Source: an uncultured Arcobacter sp. (GTDB taxonomy: Bacteria; Campylobacterota; Campylobacteria; Campylobacterales; Arcobacteraceae). Taken from it: a stretch of 13,395 bases of DNA. Location: NCBI GenBank assembly GCA_913054415.1, contig CAJXII010000025.1, positions 1 to 13,395 on the forward strand, read 5' to 3'. How positions within the stretch are numbered: the first letter of the stretch is position 1; every line of letters starts with the position of its first letter. Under the pieces are notes generated by a model. It worked only from the letters and a program-made list of their open reading frames with translations, was not told where the DNA came from and did no database searches. A program made the translations under genes and the position numbers. Shown one piece after another: positions 1 through 7,482 of the stretch.

Positions 1-73
1 TGATACTTTTTTAGAATTGGATGGTAGATTTTATATTATGGATTTATTTGGGTTAGATTATTTTATTTCATAG
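1..73 (+). CDS. 3' end of an unidentified gene (partial)
   Basis: Reading from base 2, 23 sense codons end in TAG at 71-73. The tail is rich in aromatic and aliphatic residues and ends in ...DLFGLDYFIS. It stays open to the window edge and stops just before the promoter of the next gene, as the end of a real gene would. Too little is present to name a family. Nothing shows whether it was co-transcribed with the glycosylase gene downstream. Confidence 0.5.
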   Translation, partial: DTFLELDGRFYIMDLFGLDYFIS

Positions 74-89
74 TTTGATTTGATTTAGC

Positions 90-95
90 TATAAT
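90..95 (+). promoter_or_regulatory. -10 box of the magIII-like gene
   Basis: TATAAT follows a T-rich stretch, 26 bases before the ATG at 121. No convincing -35 box is visible, which is usual for sigma-70 promoters of Campylobacterota. The expected start of transcription is near base 102. Confidence 0.55.
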
Positions 96-120
96 ATCAT
101 AAAAAAAATAAAGAGTATCT

Positions 121-798
121 ATGGATAAAAAGATTTATAATATATATCAAAAATTATATGATGTGTATGGTGCTCAAGGCTGGTGGCCATTGGTTAATCA
201 TCCAAAAAAATACCACAAACTTGATTATAGCTATCCACATACTTCAAATGAGATATTTGAGGTATGTCTGGGGTCAATCTTGACACAAAATACTACATTT
301 ATATCGGTTGAAAAATCTCTTCAAAATCTAAAAAGTTTAAATGCATTAGATCCTAAATCTATTGTAAATCTTGATATAGAAGTGTTTAAAACTGCTATTA
401 GACCATCTGGATATTATAATCAAAAAGCAAAATATATTTTAGAATTTATTAAATTTTTTGAAGATTTAGATGGCAAAATTCCCACAAGAGAGGAGTTGCT
501 ATTGGTATTGGGTATAGGTGAAGAAACAGCTGATTCTATACTACTTTATGGATATAAGCAGACACAGTATAAAGTAGATGCTTATACAAAAAGGATATTT
601 TTATCTTTGGGGCTTATACCAAATAGTTATAAATACAAAGATATTAAAAATCTCATAGAATCAAATCTATCAAATATCATCACAAATAAGCAACAATTAC
701 TAATAGTCTATCAAGAGTTTCATGCACTTATTGTGCAACATGGTAAAAATTATTATTCAAAAAAACCTTATGGTGCAGGTTGCTTTTTGAGTAACTAA
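121..798 (+). CDS. magIII: MagIII-like 3-methyladenine DNA glycosylase (HhH-GPD family)
   Basis: This is a base-excision repair enzyme of the endonuclease III superfamily, 225 residues, expected to remove alkylated bases such as 3-methyladenine from DNA. The visible parts are LTQNT (54-58), the segment RPSGYYNQKAK (94-104) that closely resembles H. pylori MagIII, the helix-hairpin-helix loop LGIGEETAD (130-138), and the catalytic aspartate D153 in KVDAYTKR. The lysine that gives endonuclease III its lyase activity is replaced by glutamate in the GIGEE segment. Only two cysteines are present (49 and 221), so there is no 4Fe-4S cluster. Both points fit a monofunctional glycosylase and argue against Nth. 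The ATG start fits the TATAAT upstream and an AAGAG site. It appears to be a single-gene unit before glnS. Confidence 0.85.
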   Translation: MDKKIYNIYQKLYDVYGAQGWWPLVNHPKKYHKLDYSYPHTSNEIFEVCLGSILTQNTTFISVEKSLQNLKSLNALDPKSIVNLDIEVFKTAIRPSGYYNQKAKYILEFIKFFEDLDGKIPTREELLLVLGIGEETADSILLYGYKQTQYKVDAYTKRIFLSLGLIPNSYKYKDIKNLIESNLSNIITNKQQLLIVYQEFHALIVQHGKNYYSKKPYGAGCFLSN

Positions 799-866
799 TC
801 CAAATTTATCATATTATATTTACAATGTTATTGCTCCATCAATAAGAATTATAAGCACTAATTAGA

Positions 867-872
867 TAAAAT
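867..872 (+). promoter_or_regulatory. candidate -10 box of glnS
   Basis: TAAAAT in the context GATAAAATAC lies 40 bases before the glnS ATG, in the 113-base gap after the glycosylase gene. The gap holds no gene and no clear terminator hairpin. The AAAGG at 899-903 is the glnS ribosome binding site. Confidence 0.4.
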
Positions 873-911
873 ACAACTCTTAAACAGTTTTACAAATCAA
901 AGGTTTAATAT

Positions 912-3164
912 ATGAGTAAAAGTAAAAATTTTTTAGAAACAATAGTGCAAGATGATTTACAATCTGGCAAATACAAAGATATAATTACACGATTTCCACC
1001 AGAACCAAATGGATTTCCACATATTGGACATGCTAAGTCTATTTTTATAAACTTTGGTATAGCAAAAAAATATGGTGGAAAATGTAATCTTAGAATGGAC
1101 GATACAAACCCAACAAAAGAGGATACAAAATATGTAGAAGCCCTAAAAGATGCAGTGCAATGGCTAGGATATAAATGGGATGGGGATGTAAGATTTACAA
1201 GTGATTATTTTGATAAACTATATGAGTGGGCAATAGAACTTATAAAAATGGGCAAAGCTTATGTAGATAGTCTTGATGAACAAACTATGAAAGAGTATCG
1301 AGGAACTGTTACACAAGCAGGACGAAGAAGTAAATATGCCCAAAGATCAGTAGAAGAGAACTTAGAGCTATTTGAAAAAATGAAAAATGGAGAGTTTAAA
1401 GAGGGTGAGCATATTTTAAGAGCAAAAATAGATATGAGTTCGCCAAATATGAAACTAAGAGATCCACTTTTATATAGAATACGACATGCTCACCATTTTA
1501 GAGCAAAAGATAAATGGTGTATCTATCCTATGTATGATTTTGCTCATTGTTTATCTGATTATATTGAAGGGGTTACTCACTCTATTTGCACACTTGAGTT
1601 TGAAAACAACAGAGATATTTATGATTGGGTATTAGATACACTACAACTAACACCTCCTAGACCTTATCAACACGAATTTGCTAGACTTAATATAAACTAT
1701 ACAGTTATGAGTAAAAGAAAGCTTTTAGAGTTAGTTGATGGTGGATATGTAAATGGTTGGGATGATCCACGAATGCCAACAATCGCAGGATATAGAAGAA
1801 GAGGATATACCCCTGAATCTATTTTAAACTTTTGTGATCAAATAGGAATAGCAAAAGCAAACTCAACTGTCGATGTATCACAACTTGAATTTTGTATAAG
1901 AGATGATCTAAATACAAAAGTGCCAAGAGTTATGTGTGTAGTCAAACCTTTGAAAGTTACTATTGAAAATTATGATGGCACTGAAAGCATAGATGCATCA
2001 TATTATCCACACGATGTGCCAAAAGAGGGAAGTAGAAAATTGCCATTTTCAAAACATATCTATATAGATGCTGCTGATTTTTCACAAAATCCACCAAAAG
2101 GGTATTTTAGATTGACTCCAACTCAAAGTGTAAGATTGAAATATGCTTATATTATTAGCTTCAAAGAGGCTATAAAAGATGAAAATGGAGAGATTGTTGA
2201 GTTAATCGTTACATACCACAAAGATTCAAAAAGCGGACAAGATAAAAGTGGTATAAAAGTAAAAAGTGCTATTCAATGGGTGGAAGCTAGTAGTGCAAAA
2301 CAAGTAGAGTTAAGACTTTATGATAGACTTTTTAAATCAGATGCACCAAATGGAATAGAAGATCTAAATGAAAACTCACTACAAATCATAAAAGATGCTC
2401 TAATTGAACCAGCAGTTATTACTCAAAAGCCAGATGTTAGATTTCAGTTTGAAAGAGAGGGATATTTTTATGCAGAGCCTATTGATTATACAGATGAAAA
2501 ACCTGTATTTAATAAAATAGTTTCCCTAAAAGATTCTTGGGCTAAGAAAAAAGAGACTCAAAACAATAGAAGAAAACCAGCAGAAAAAAAAGTGCAAATT
2601 GATGGAGCTGTAGAGCCTATGAACGAGCAAGAGCAAAAGTTGTTTGATAGATACACTAAAGAGCTAAAACTAAATAGTGAAGTATCTAATATACTTGCAA
2701 GAGATAAAAATCTATCTTCATTTTTTCAAGAGGCTTTAGATATTTTTAATAGTGCTGTAAATATTGCAAATCTTGTGGTAAATGATGTAGCAAAGCAGTT
2801 TAAACAAAATGATATTCAAGATGTAAAATTTACACCAAAACATATAGCAAATCTAGTAAAACTAATAGATCAAGAGACAATCTCAACAAAAATAGCAAAA
2901 GAGGTATTTGAAATAATTATAGCAACTGGTGATGATCCTTTAAAAATAGTAGAAGATAAGGGATTAAAACAAATAAGCGATCCAGATGTGATATTAAGCA
3001 TCATAGATGAAGTTATTGCAAAAAATCAAGATAATGTTCAAAAATATAAAAATGGAAATAAAAAACTTTTTGGTTTTTTTGTAGGGCAAGTTTTAAAAGC
3101 TACAAATGGTAAAGCAAATCCAAAAGTTGTAAATGAACTTGTGGCAAAGCAGTTAGATAGTTAG
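912..3164 (+). CDS. glnS: Glutaminyl-tRNA synthetase with a C-terminal GatB/YqeY-type domain
   Basis: This class I synthetase charges tRNA-Gln with glutamine in the cytoplasm. The catalytic core shows the HIGH region PEPNGFPHIGHAKS (30-43) and the KMSKS-equivalent VMSKRK (265-270). The PEPNG form is typical of GlnRS rather than of bacterial GluRS. The anticodon-binding beta barrels cover roughly 340-540. A lysine-rich linker (about 544-566) leads to an extra domain (about 575-750) like the tail of GatB/YqeY, with KNGNKKLFGFFVGQVLKATN (713-732) and the ending KANPKVVNELVAKQL. The total of 750 residues is some 200 above E. coli GlnRS. The same arrangement is known from Deinococcus, where the tail helps tRNA binding. 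The AAAGG site 8 bases before the ATG supports the start. Confidence 0.95.
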   Translation: MSKSKNFLETIVQDDLQSGKYKDIITRFPPEPNGFPHIGHAKSIFINFGIAKKYGGKCNLRMDDTNPTKEDTKYVEALKDAVQWLGYKWDGDVRFTSDYFDKLYEWAIELIKMGKAYVDSLDEQTMKEYRGTVTQAGRRSKYAQRSVEENLELFEKMKNGEFKEGEHILRAKIDMSSPNMKLRDPLLYRIRHAHHFRAKDKWCIYPMYDFAHCLSDYIEGVTHSICTLEFENNRDIYDWVLDTLQLTPPRPYQHEFARLNINYTVMSKRKLLELVDGGYVNGWDDPRMPTIAGYRRRGYTPESILNFCDQIGIAKANSTVDVSQLEFCIRDDLNTKVPRVMCVVKPLKVTIENYDGTESIDASYYPHDVPKEGSRKLPFSKHIYIDAADFSQNPPKGYFRLTPTQSVRLKYAYIISFKEAIKDENGEIVELIVTYHKDSKSGQDKSGIKVKSAIQWVEASSAKQVELRLYDRLFKSDAPNGIEDLNENSLQIIKDALIEPAVITQKPDVRFQFEREGYFYAEPIDYTDEKPVFNKIVSLKDSWAKKKETQNNRRKPAEKKVQIDGAVEPMNEQEQKLFDRYTKELKLNSEVSNILARDKNLSSFFQEALDIFNSAVNIANLVVNDVAKQFKQNDIQDVKFTPKHIANLVKLIDQETISTKIAKEVFEIIIATGDDPLKIVEDKGLKQISDPDVILSIIDEVIAKNQDNVQKYKNGNKKLFGFFVGQVLKATNGKANPKVVNELVAKQLDS

Positions 3165-3182
3165 TAATTATCTATTATTAAG

Positions 3183-3188
3183 TATAAT
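3183..3188 (+). promoter_or_regulatory. -10 box of the AAA/nuclease-like gene
   Basis: TATAAT sits 19 bases after the glnS stop and 32 bases before the ATG at 3221. It gives the frameshifted gene its own promoter. An AAAGG site follows at 3208-3212, 8 bases from the ATG. Confidence 0.55.
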
Positions 3189-3220
3189 TATTTGAAAAAG
3201 AGATTTTAAAGGTAAAAATT

Positions 3221-4757
3221 ATGCATTTAAAAAAAACTTCCTATTGGAATACAAACATTTAGCAGAATTATAGAAGATAATTATCTTTACATAGATAAGA
3301 CTAAAGATGCCCTAGAGGTTGTAGAAGATAGCACATATATTTTTCTTTCTCGCCCTAGAAGATTTGGAAAATCTCTTTTTCTTGATACTTTAAGATGTAT
3401 ATATGAAGCAAGAGAAGAGTTGTTTGAGGGTTTATATATAAAAGACAAATATGACTGGAGCAAAAAATATCCAGTTATAAAATTAATGTTAAATGATGAA
3501 TTTTCAATGTTGAATGTTAATGAAATTGAAAATATAATCATAAATAAACTTTTAAATATTGCAAAAGAACATGATGTGATTATAGAAAAATCATTAGTTT
3601 CTATAATGTTTTCAGAGCTTTTAAGAAACATTTATAACAAATATAATAAAAGTGTTGTTATTCTTATAGATGATTGGGATAAACCTTTAAGAGATAATCT
3701 TATGACTAAAAATGCAAAAGAGATTAATAGATTATTATGGGGAATTTATATCAATACTAAATCTGATGATGCTTATATAAAATTTGCTTTTGCAACAGGA
3801 GAGATACCTATTTGTTCCTCTATGCTTGAAGGGTTTAATAATTTTACAGATATTTCGCTACACAAAAGATATGGGAATATTTGTGGATATACTCAAGAAG
3901 ATATCCAAACTTCAATCTTACCATATCTTGATGGAGTTGATTTAGAGAAGCTAAAAGTTTGGTATAATGGATACAACTTCTTAAAAGATGATGTTTATAA
4001 CCCATTTGATATATTGCTTTTTATCAAAAATGATTTTATATTTGACAATTATTGGTTTGAAACAGGAACACCAACTTTTTTAATGCAACTTATATCTAAA
4101 TATAACTATTTTTTACCAAGTTTAACCAATATTAAAGTAGATAAAAAACTGTTAAATAGTTTTGATATTGAAAATTTAGATTTAGAAGTGATACTTTATC
4201 AAGCAGGATATTTAACTATAGATAGAGTAGAGATTGATGAGGATATAGGAACAATAGAATATTTTCTTAAAATACCAAATAAAGAGGTAAAATTATCATT
4301 ATCTCAATATATAGTATCAGGATTTTTTAATGATAAATTACCTGCAAAAAAAGATCTATATCACACACTTAAAAATAAACAATTAGAACACTTCAAAGAT
4401 GCTCTAACTTCTATTTTTGCTTCAATTCCATATAATAACTTTACAAAAAATGATATGCAAACTCACGAAGGGTTTTATGCTAGTGTTGTATATGTATATT
4501 TACAATCTTTAGGATTAGATATAGTTGGAGAAGATGTTACAAATAAAGGAAGAATTGATCTTACAATAAAGATGGATCAAGCTATTTATATATTAGAGTT
4601 CAAAGTTGATGGCACATCTGCACTACAGCAGATAAAAGATAAAAACTATGCTCAAAAATATCTAAATGATAAAAGAGATATTTATCTCTTAGGTATTGAG
4701 TTTGACTCAAATGAGAAAAATATAAACAATTTTGAATGGGAAAAAGTAATTAAATAA
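3221..4757 (+). pseudogene. AAA-ATPase-like / PD-(D/E)XK nuclease-like protein, frameshifted at an A8 run
   Basis: This belongs to the predicted AAA-ATPase plus PD-(D/E)XK family (Pfam AAA-ATPase_like and PDDEXK_9). Its role is unproven; members often occur in several copies per genome. A good AAAGG site and an ATG at 3221 open with MHLKK, but the A8 run at 3229-3236 shifts the frame and TAG follows after 13 codons. Removing one A gives a 511-residue protein with the family's usual opening LPIGIQTFSRIIEDNYLYID. In that numbering the P-loop-like RPRRFGKS is at 44-51, a Walker B-like ILIDDWDKPL at 147-156, ICGYTQED near 220, and the nuclease motif GRID..EFK..Q with D446, E459, K461 and Q470. 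The body is open to the stop with no further break. The first usable in-frame start without a shift, TTG at 3420, would remove the P-loop. It may be a pseudogene, a phase-variable gene, a product of slippage, or a sequencing error. Confidence 0.75.
3229..3236 (+). repeat. A8 homopolymer at the frameshift
   Basis: Eight adenines lie at codons 3-5 of the gene starting at 3221. Seven would join the ATG to the conserved reading frame. A run this long this close to the start is a typical site of replication or transcription slippage. Confidence 0.8.
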
Positions 4758-4771
4758 AAGAGAATCTTTTA
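4755..4771 (+). terminator. weak hairpin at the end of the nuclease-like gene
   Basis: TAAAAGA and TCTTTTA can pair in 7 base pairs around a GAA loop, and the stem contains the TAA stop codon. The stem is nearly all A-T and only a short T-rich stretch follows, so termination would be weak. A second perfect hairpin, GCACAT-AGT-ATGTGC at 4789-4803, has no T-run after it and falls inside the minus-strand remnant. Confidence 0.3.
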
Positions 4772-4867
4772 TTATACATATCTAACAGGCACATAGTATG
4801 TGCATTTGAACTTTCTATCTTCACTTAAAAAATGATTTTTCTCAAAAATCCCAAAAGTGTTAAGCTT
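4772..4867 (-). pseudogene. 3' remnant of an unidentified minus-strand gene
   Basis: On the minus strand, 31 codons are open and end in TAA (complement of 4772-4774). They read KLNTFGIFEKNHF (first 13) and end in KCTYYVPVRYV. The residue mix looks like a true protein tail: it is aromatic-rich and ends ...YYVPVR, somewhat like the last strand of a GyrI-like/AraC effector-binding domain, but this resemblance is weak. There is no start codon: a stop at 4868-4870 closes the frame just where the EamA reading frame begins on the other strand. I read it as the surviving end of a gene once divergent from the EamA gene. Chance openness cannot be excluded over 31 codons. Confidence 0.4.
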
Positions 4868-5577
4868 TTAAAATAGATTTAAAAACTGTATCGTTAGCAC
4901 TTTTGGCTTCAATTTTTTTGGTGGTTTATTCTATTTTCTTTTTTGATGGTACAAAATATGGAACACCAGGTCTTGGAGGTGCTTTTGTAACTACACTTAC
5001 ACCTATACTTACTTTTGTATTGCTTGTATCGTTTTTTGGTAAAAAATTATTTAAAAAAGATATTTTTGCTTTAATCTTAGGTGCAATAGGAGTTACAACG
5101 ATACTTAATCTTTGGTCGTTTAAATTAGAAGATATTTTGGTTATATCAAATCTGTATTTTATATATGCTTCTATTGCATGGTCATTTTTAACTATTACAA
5201 ACTCTAAGTTAAAATCTATAGATCATATAGTATTTACATTTTATTTATATATATTTACTACAATAATTGGATTTTTTATCACACCTTTTGAAAGTGGAAA
5301 TATTTTTACATTTGATTGGATATTTTGGTTGAATTTTATAATCATATCAGTAGCAAGTACCACTTTTGCTACATCTATATATTTTGTAGCTATTACAAAA
5401 ATAGGAGCAAATGAAGCTAGTAGTTTTATATTTTTAGTGCCATTTAATGCTATATTTTTAAGTTGGGTATTTTTAGATGAACCTATTTATATTACTACAA
5501 TAGTAGGAACAATTTTAACTATTTTTGCAGTATCTATACTAAATAATGTTAAAATATTTAAAACCAATAACAAATAA
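4864..5577 (+). pseudogene. EamA/DMT-family exporter lacking its N-terminus
   Basis: Members of this family are inner-membrane metabolite exporters of about 290 residues, built from two EamA repeats with about ten helices. Here the frame opens at 4864 directly after TAA and starts in mid-protein with AFKIDLKTVSLALLASIFLV, the linker and third helix of a normal protein. The following TPGLGGAFVTTLTPILTF is the classic end of the first repeat. The second repeat is complete, from about 5140 to FLDEPIYITTIVGTILTI and the basic tail. About 60-70 residues (helices 1-2) are missing and the upstream bases encode nothing similar. The first candidate start, TTG at 4903, lies inside a helix and has no ribosome binding site. 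A shortened protein is possible, but loss of function is more likely. Confidence 0.7.
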
Positions 5578-5580
5578 GGA
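5576..5580 (+). promoter_or_regulatory. AAGGA ribosome binding site that fixes the TTG start at 5587
   Basis: AAGGA overlaps the stop codon of the EamA remnant (5575-5577) and lies 6 bases before TTG. This is the ideal spacing and marks TTG as the start. It also implies that the two genes were once translated together. Confidence 0.7.
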
Positions 5581-5586
5581 AACAAT

Positions 5587-6456
5587 TTGAATTATAATCA
5601 AACATTAAAAACTGCATTGCAAAGTTCTTGGATAATTTTAAAGCTAGTGGTACCTATTTATATTCTAGCAGATATTTTATACTACTACAATACACTATCA
5701 TATATCTCTTTTATAGTTGAGCCTTTTACATCAATGCTAGGACTTCCAGCTCAAACATCACTAGCGATTATTAGTGGGATATTTTTAAACCTTTATGCTG
5801 CTGTTGCTTTTGCTGCACCACTAGATTTAACTCCTGCTCAATGGAGTATTTTAGCTATATTTTTAGGTGTGTGTCATTCACTTGTAGTTGAAAGTGTGAT
5901 TATGAAAAAACTTGGTATTTCAAATATTTACTCTTATGGTTTACGATTTTTGGGTGGATTTAGTATAGCTTTTTTAGCTACTTTTATACCTGATAGTTAT
6001 TTTAGTGCAAGTTTAAGCAATACCACATTTACAAAAACCACTTATGATTCTTTATCATCATTGCTTATTGGTTCTAGTTCTAGTGCAATAATACTTAGTA
6101 TAAAAATCATAGCACTTATTGTTACACTTATATTTATTATGGATTTTATAAAATCAAGAGAATTTATCAAACAAAGTGGTAAAAATGTAAGCAAAGGTTT
6201 TTCATTGCTTGTTGGGATATTTTTAGGTATCACTTATGGGGCAGGTATTTTGATACAAGAGGCAAAAAATGGTACGATCAGTAAAGATGATCTATTTTTT
6301 ATAGGAACTTTTCTTATGATTTGCCATGCGATTATTGAAGATACACTTCTGTTTGTGATATTTGGAGCAGATTTTACTATGGTAATAGTTGTCCGAACTA
6401 TTGCAGCTATAGTTGTATCGTATACTTTTTTAGCGATTTATAAAAAATTTATATAA
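5587..6456 (+). CDS. Nucleoside-recognition (Gate) domain membrane protein
   Basis: This 289-residue integral membrane protein has about eight hydrophobic segments and resembles nucleoside-recognition/Gate proteins (Pfam Gate, as in spore maturation and NupC-type proteins). The real substrate is unknown. Two similar pieces recur. One is FLGVCHSLVVESVIMKKLG (92-110). The other is FLMICHAIIEDTLLF (242-256). Each has a Cys-His pair and an acidic residue 4-5 positions on, suggesting an internal duplication of one half. The loop with RTIAAI and the short basic end KKFI complete it. The start is TTG with AAGGA 6 bases upstream. No promoter is visible directly before it; it sits 9 bases after the EamA remnant and probably relies on read-through. 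It converges with the LysE gene, 18 bases away. Confidence 0.65.
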   Translation: MNYNQTLKTALQSSWIILKLVVPIYILADILYYYNTLSYISFIVEPFTSMLGLPAQTSLAIISGIFLNLYAAVAFAAPLDLTPAQWSILAIFLGVCHSLVVESVIMKKLGISNIYSYGLRFLGGFSIAFLATFIPDSYFSASLSNTTFTKTTYDSLSSLLIGSSSSAIILSIKIIALIVTLIFIMDFIKSREFIKQSGKNVSKGFSLLVGIFLGITYGAGILIQEAKNGTISKDDLFFIGTFLMICHAIIEDTLLFVIFGADFTMVIVVRTIAAIVVSYTFLAIYKKFI

Positions 6457-6477
6457 AATATAATAAATAATATTTTA
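6454..6477. terminator. candidate two-way terminator between converging genes
   Basis: TAAAATAT and ATATTTTA pair in 8 base pairs around an 8-base loop. The stem contains the stop codons of both converging genes. On the plus strand a T-rich run (6479-6484) follows. The stem is all A-T, so it is weak by thermodynamics, but its position fits. Confidence 0.4.
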
Positions 6478-7086
6478 ATTTTTTAGTATCAAAAAACCAC
6501 CAGCACCTGCCATAATAGCACCTGATGTTTTATTTAATGTAGAGATTGAGTTTTGGTTTTGGAAAAATTTTCTTGAGTTGTGTGCCAAATATGAATAACC
6601 TAGCATAACTATTGCTAAAGATATTGCTACTATAAATATTACTATAAAAATGTCCAATGTTGTTAGGGTTTGCAAATCTATAAAAGCAGGTAAAAATCCA
6701 AGATAAAATATGATAACTTTAGGATTGCTTATTGTTATGAAAAAACCACTTAAAAAAGTTGATTTTTTTGATGATGGTAAATTTTGATAGTTTTGTGGTT
6801 TTGTTTCGCTTGTAAAGATTTTATAACCCAAATATATTAGATATATACCACCTAAATATTTTATAATTATAAAAAATTCTTGCATCATAGAAGCTATTAG
6901 ATTTAAGCCATAAATAGCCATTATTAGATATATAATATCTCCAACAATAAGACCAAAAGTCATAATAGCAGCATAATAAAATCCATCTTTTAATGATCTT
7001 GAGATTATAGCAAATGTGCCTGGTCCTGGAGTTGCTGCAAATAAAAGCATAGCTATTGTTAGATAAAATATATTTATGTAGCTCAT
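6475..7086 (-). CDS. LysE/RhtB-family amino acid exporter
   Basis: This is an inner-membrane exporter of 203 residues, the usual length, with about six hydrophobic segments. The family signature ATPGPG is at 18-23, followed by the amphipathic GFYYAAIMTFGLIVGD. The second signature is SNPKVIIFYLGFLP (120-133). Members export amino acids or their derivatives such as homoserine, threonine, lysine or leucine; the substrate cannot be read from the sequence. It is the last gene of the operon, 9 bases after the EF-hand gene. Only a weak TAAAG site precedes the ATG. It ends at the two-way hairpin. It has no obvious link to LPS synthesis. Confidence 0.85.
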   Translation of the reverse strand: MSYINIFYLTIAMLLFAATPGPGTFAIISRSLKDGFYYAAIMTFGLIVGDIIYLIMAIYGLNLIASMMQEFFIIIKYLGGIYLIYLGYKIFTSETKPQNYQNLPSSKKSTFLSGFFITISNPKVIIFYLGFLPAFIDLQTLTTLDIFIVIFIVAISLAIVMLGYSYLAHNSRKFFQNQNSISTLNKTSGAIMAGAGGFLILKN

Positions 7087-7095
7087 ACGATAACT

Positions 7096-7476
7096 TTATT
7101 TACCATCTACCCACTCTTGCATACTTAGTTTGTTGTCTTGATTTTTGTCCAATTTATAAAATCTTCTATTTGAAGCATTTTTTGCCTCATCAAGAGTAAC
7201 TATTTTATTTCCATCAATATCATTTCTGATAAACCATTGTATAGCAATTTGTGGCATTATTTTTGCTAGTTGTGTATCGCTTAGCTCATAAGGATCAACT
7301 TGATTATCTTTTGATAGATCAAATTTGGCAAATCTTTTTAGCGACATCCTTGTATATTCTTCTTGATTTAAAAAATGATCTTTATTTTTGTCACACTTTA
7401 TAAAAATATTTGTTTGTAAGCTATTTGCAAAGATTGTGATTGTAAAAATTGACAATAAATATATATATTTCATCAT
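7096..7476 (-). CDS. Secreted small EF-hand protein with four calcium-binding loops
   Basis: The protein has 126 residues. Residues 1-19 form a signal peptide, KYIYLLSIFTITIFANS, so it should be periplasmic or exported. Four 12-residue EF-hand loops follow: D29-E40 (DKNKDHFLNQEE), D53-E64 (DLSKDNQVDPYE), D86-E97 (DIDGNKIVTLDE) and D110-E121 (DKNQDNKLSMQE). Each has the acidic or polar ligands at positions 1, 3, 5 and 12, so calcium binding is likely, perhaps as two EF-hand pairs. Two ATG codons are in tandem. The AAAGGG at 7479-7484 is only 2 bases from the first and 5 from the second, so translation may well start at 7473. It follows the glycosyltransferase-like gene by 6 bases. Its partner is unknown. 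Confidence 0.8.
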   Translation of the reverse strand: MMKYIYLLSIFTITIFANSLQTNIFIKCDKNKDHFLNQEEYTRMSLKRFAKFDLSKDNQVDPYELSDTQLAKIMPQIAIQWFIRNDIDGNKIVTLDEAKNASNRRFYKLDKNQDNKLSMQEWVDGK

Positions 7477-7482
7477 ATCCCT

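Noticed and set aside
121..798. Endonuclease III (nth)
   Set aside because: The lyase lysine and the iron-sulfur cysteines are missing, and the RPSGYYNQKAK segment fits MagIII better.
3287..3631. Minus-strand reading frame of 114 codons
   Set aside because: It lies opposite the conserved P-loop part of the AAA/nuclease-like gene and has no family resemblance or ribosome binding site.
4789..4803. Perfect hairpin GCACAT-AGT-ATGTGC as a terminator
   Set aside because: No T-run follows on either strand and the bases fall within the minus-strand protein tail.
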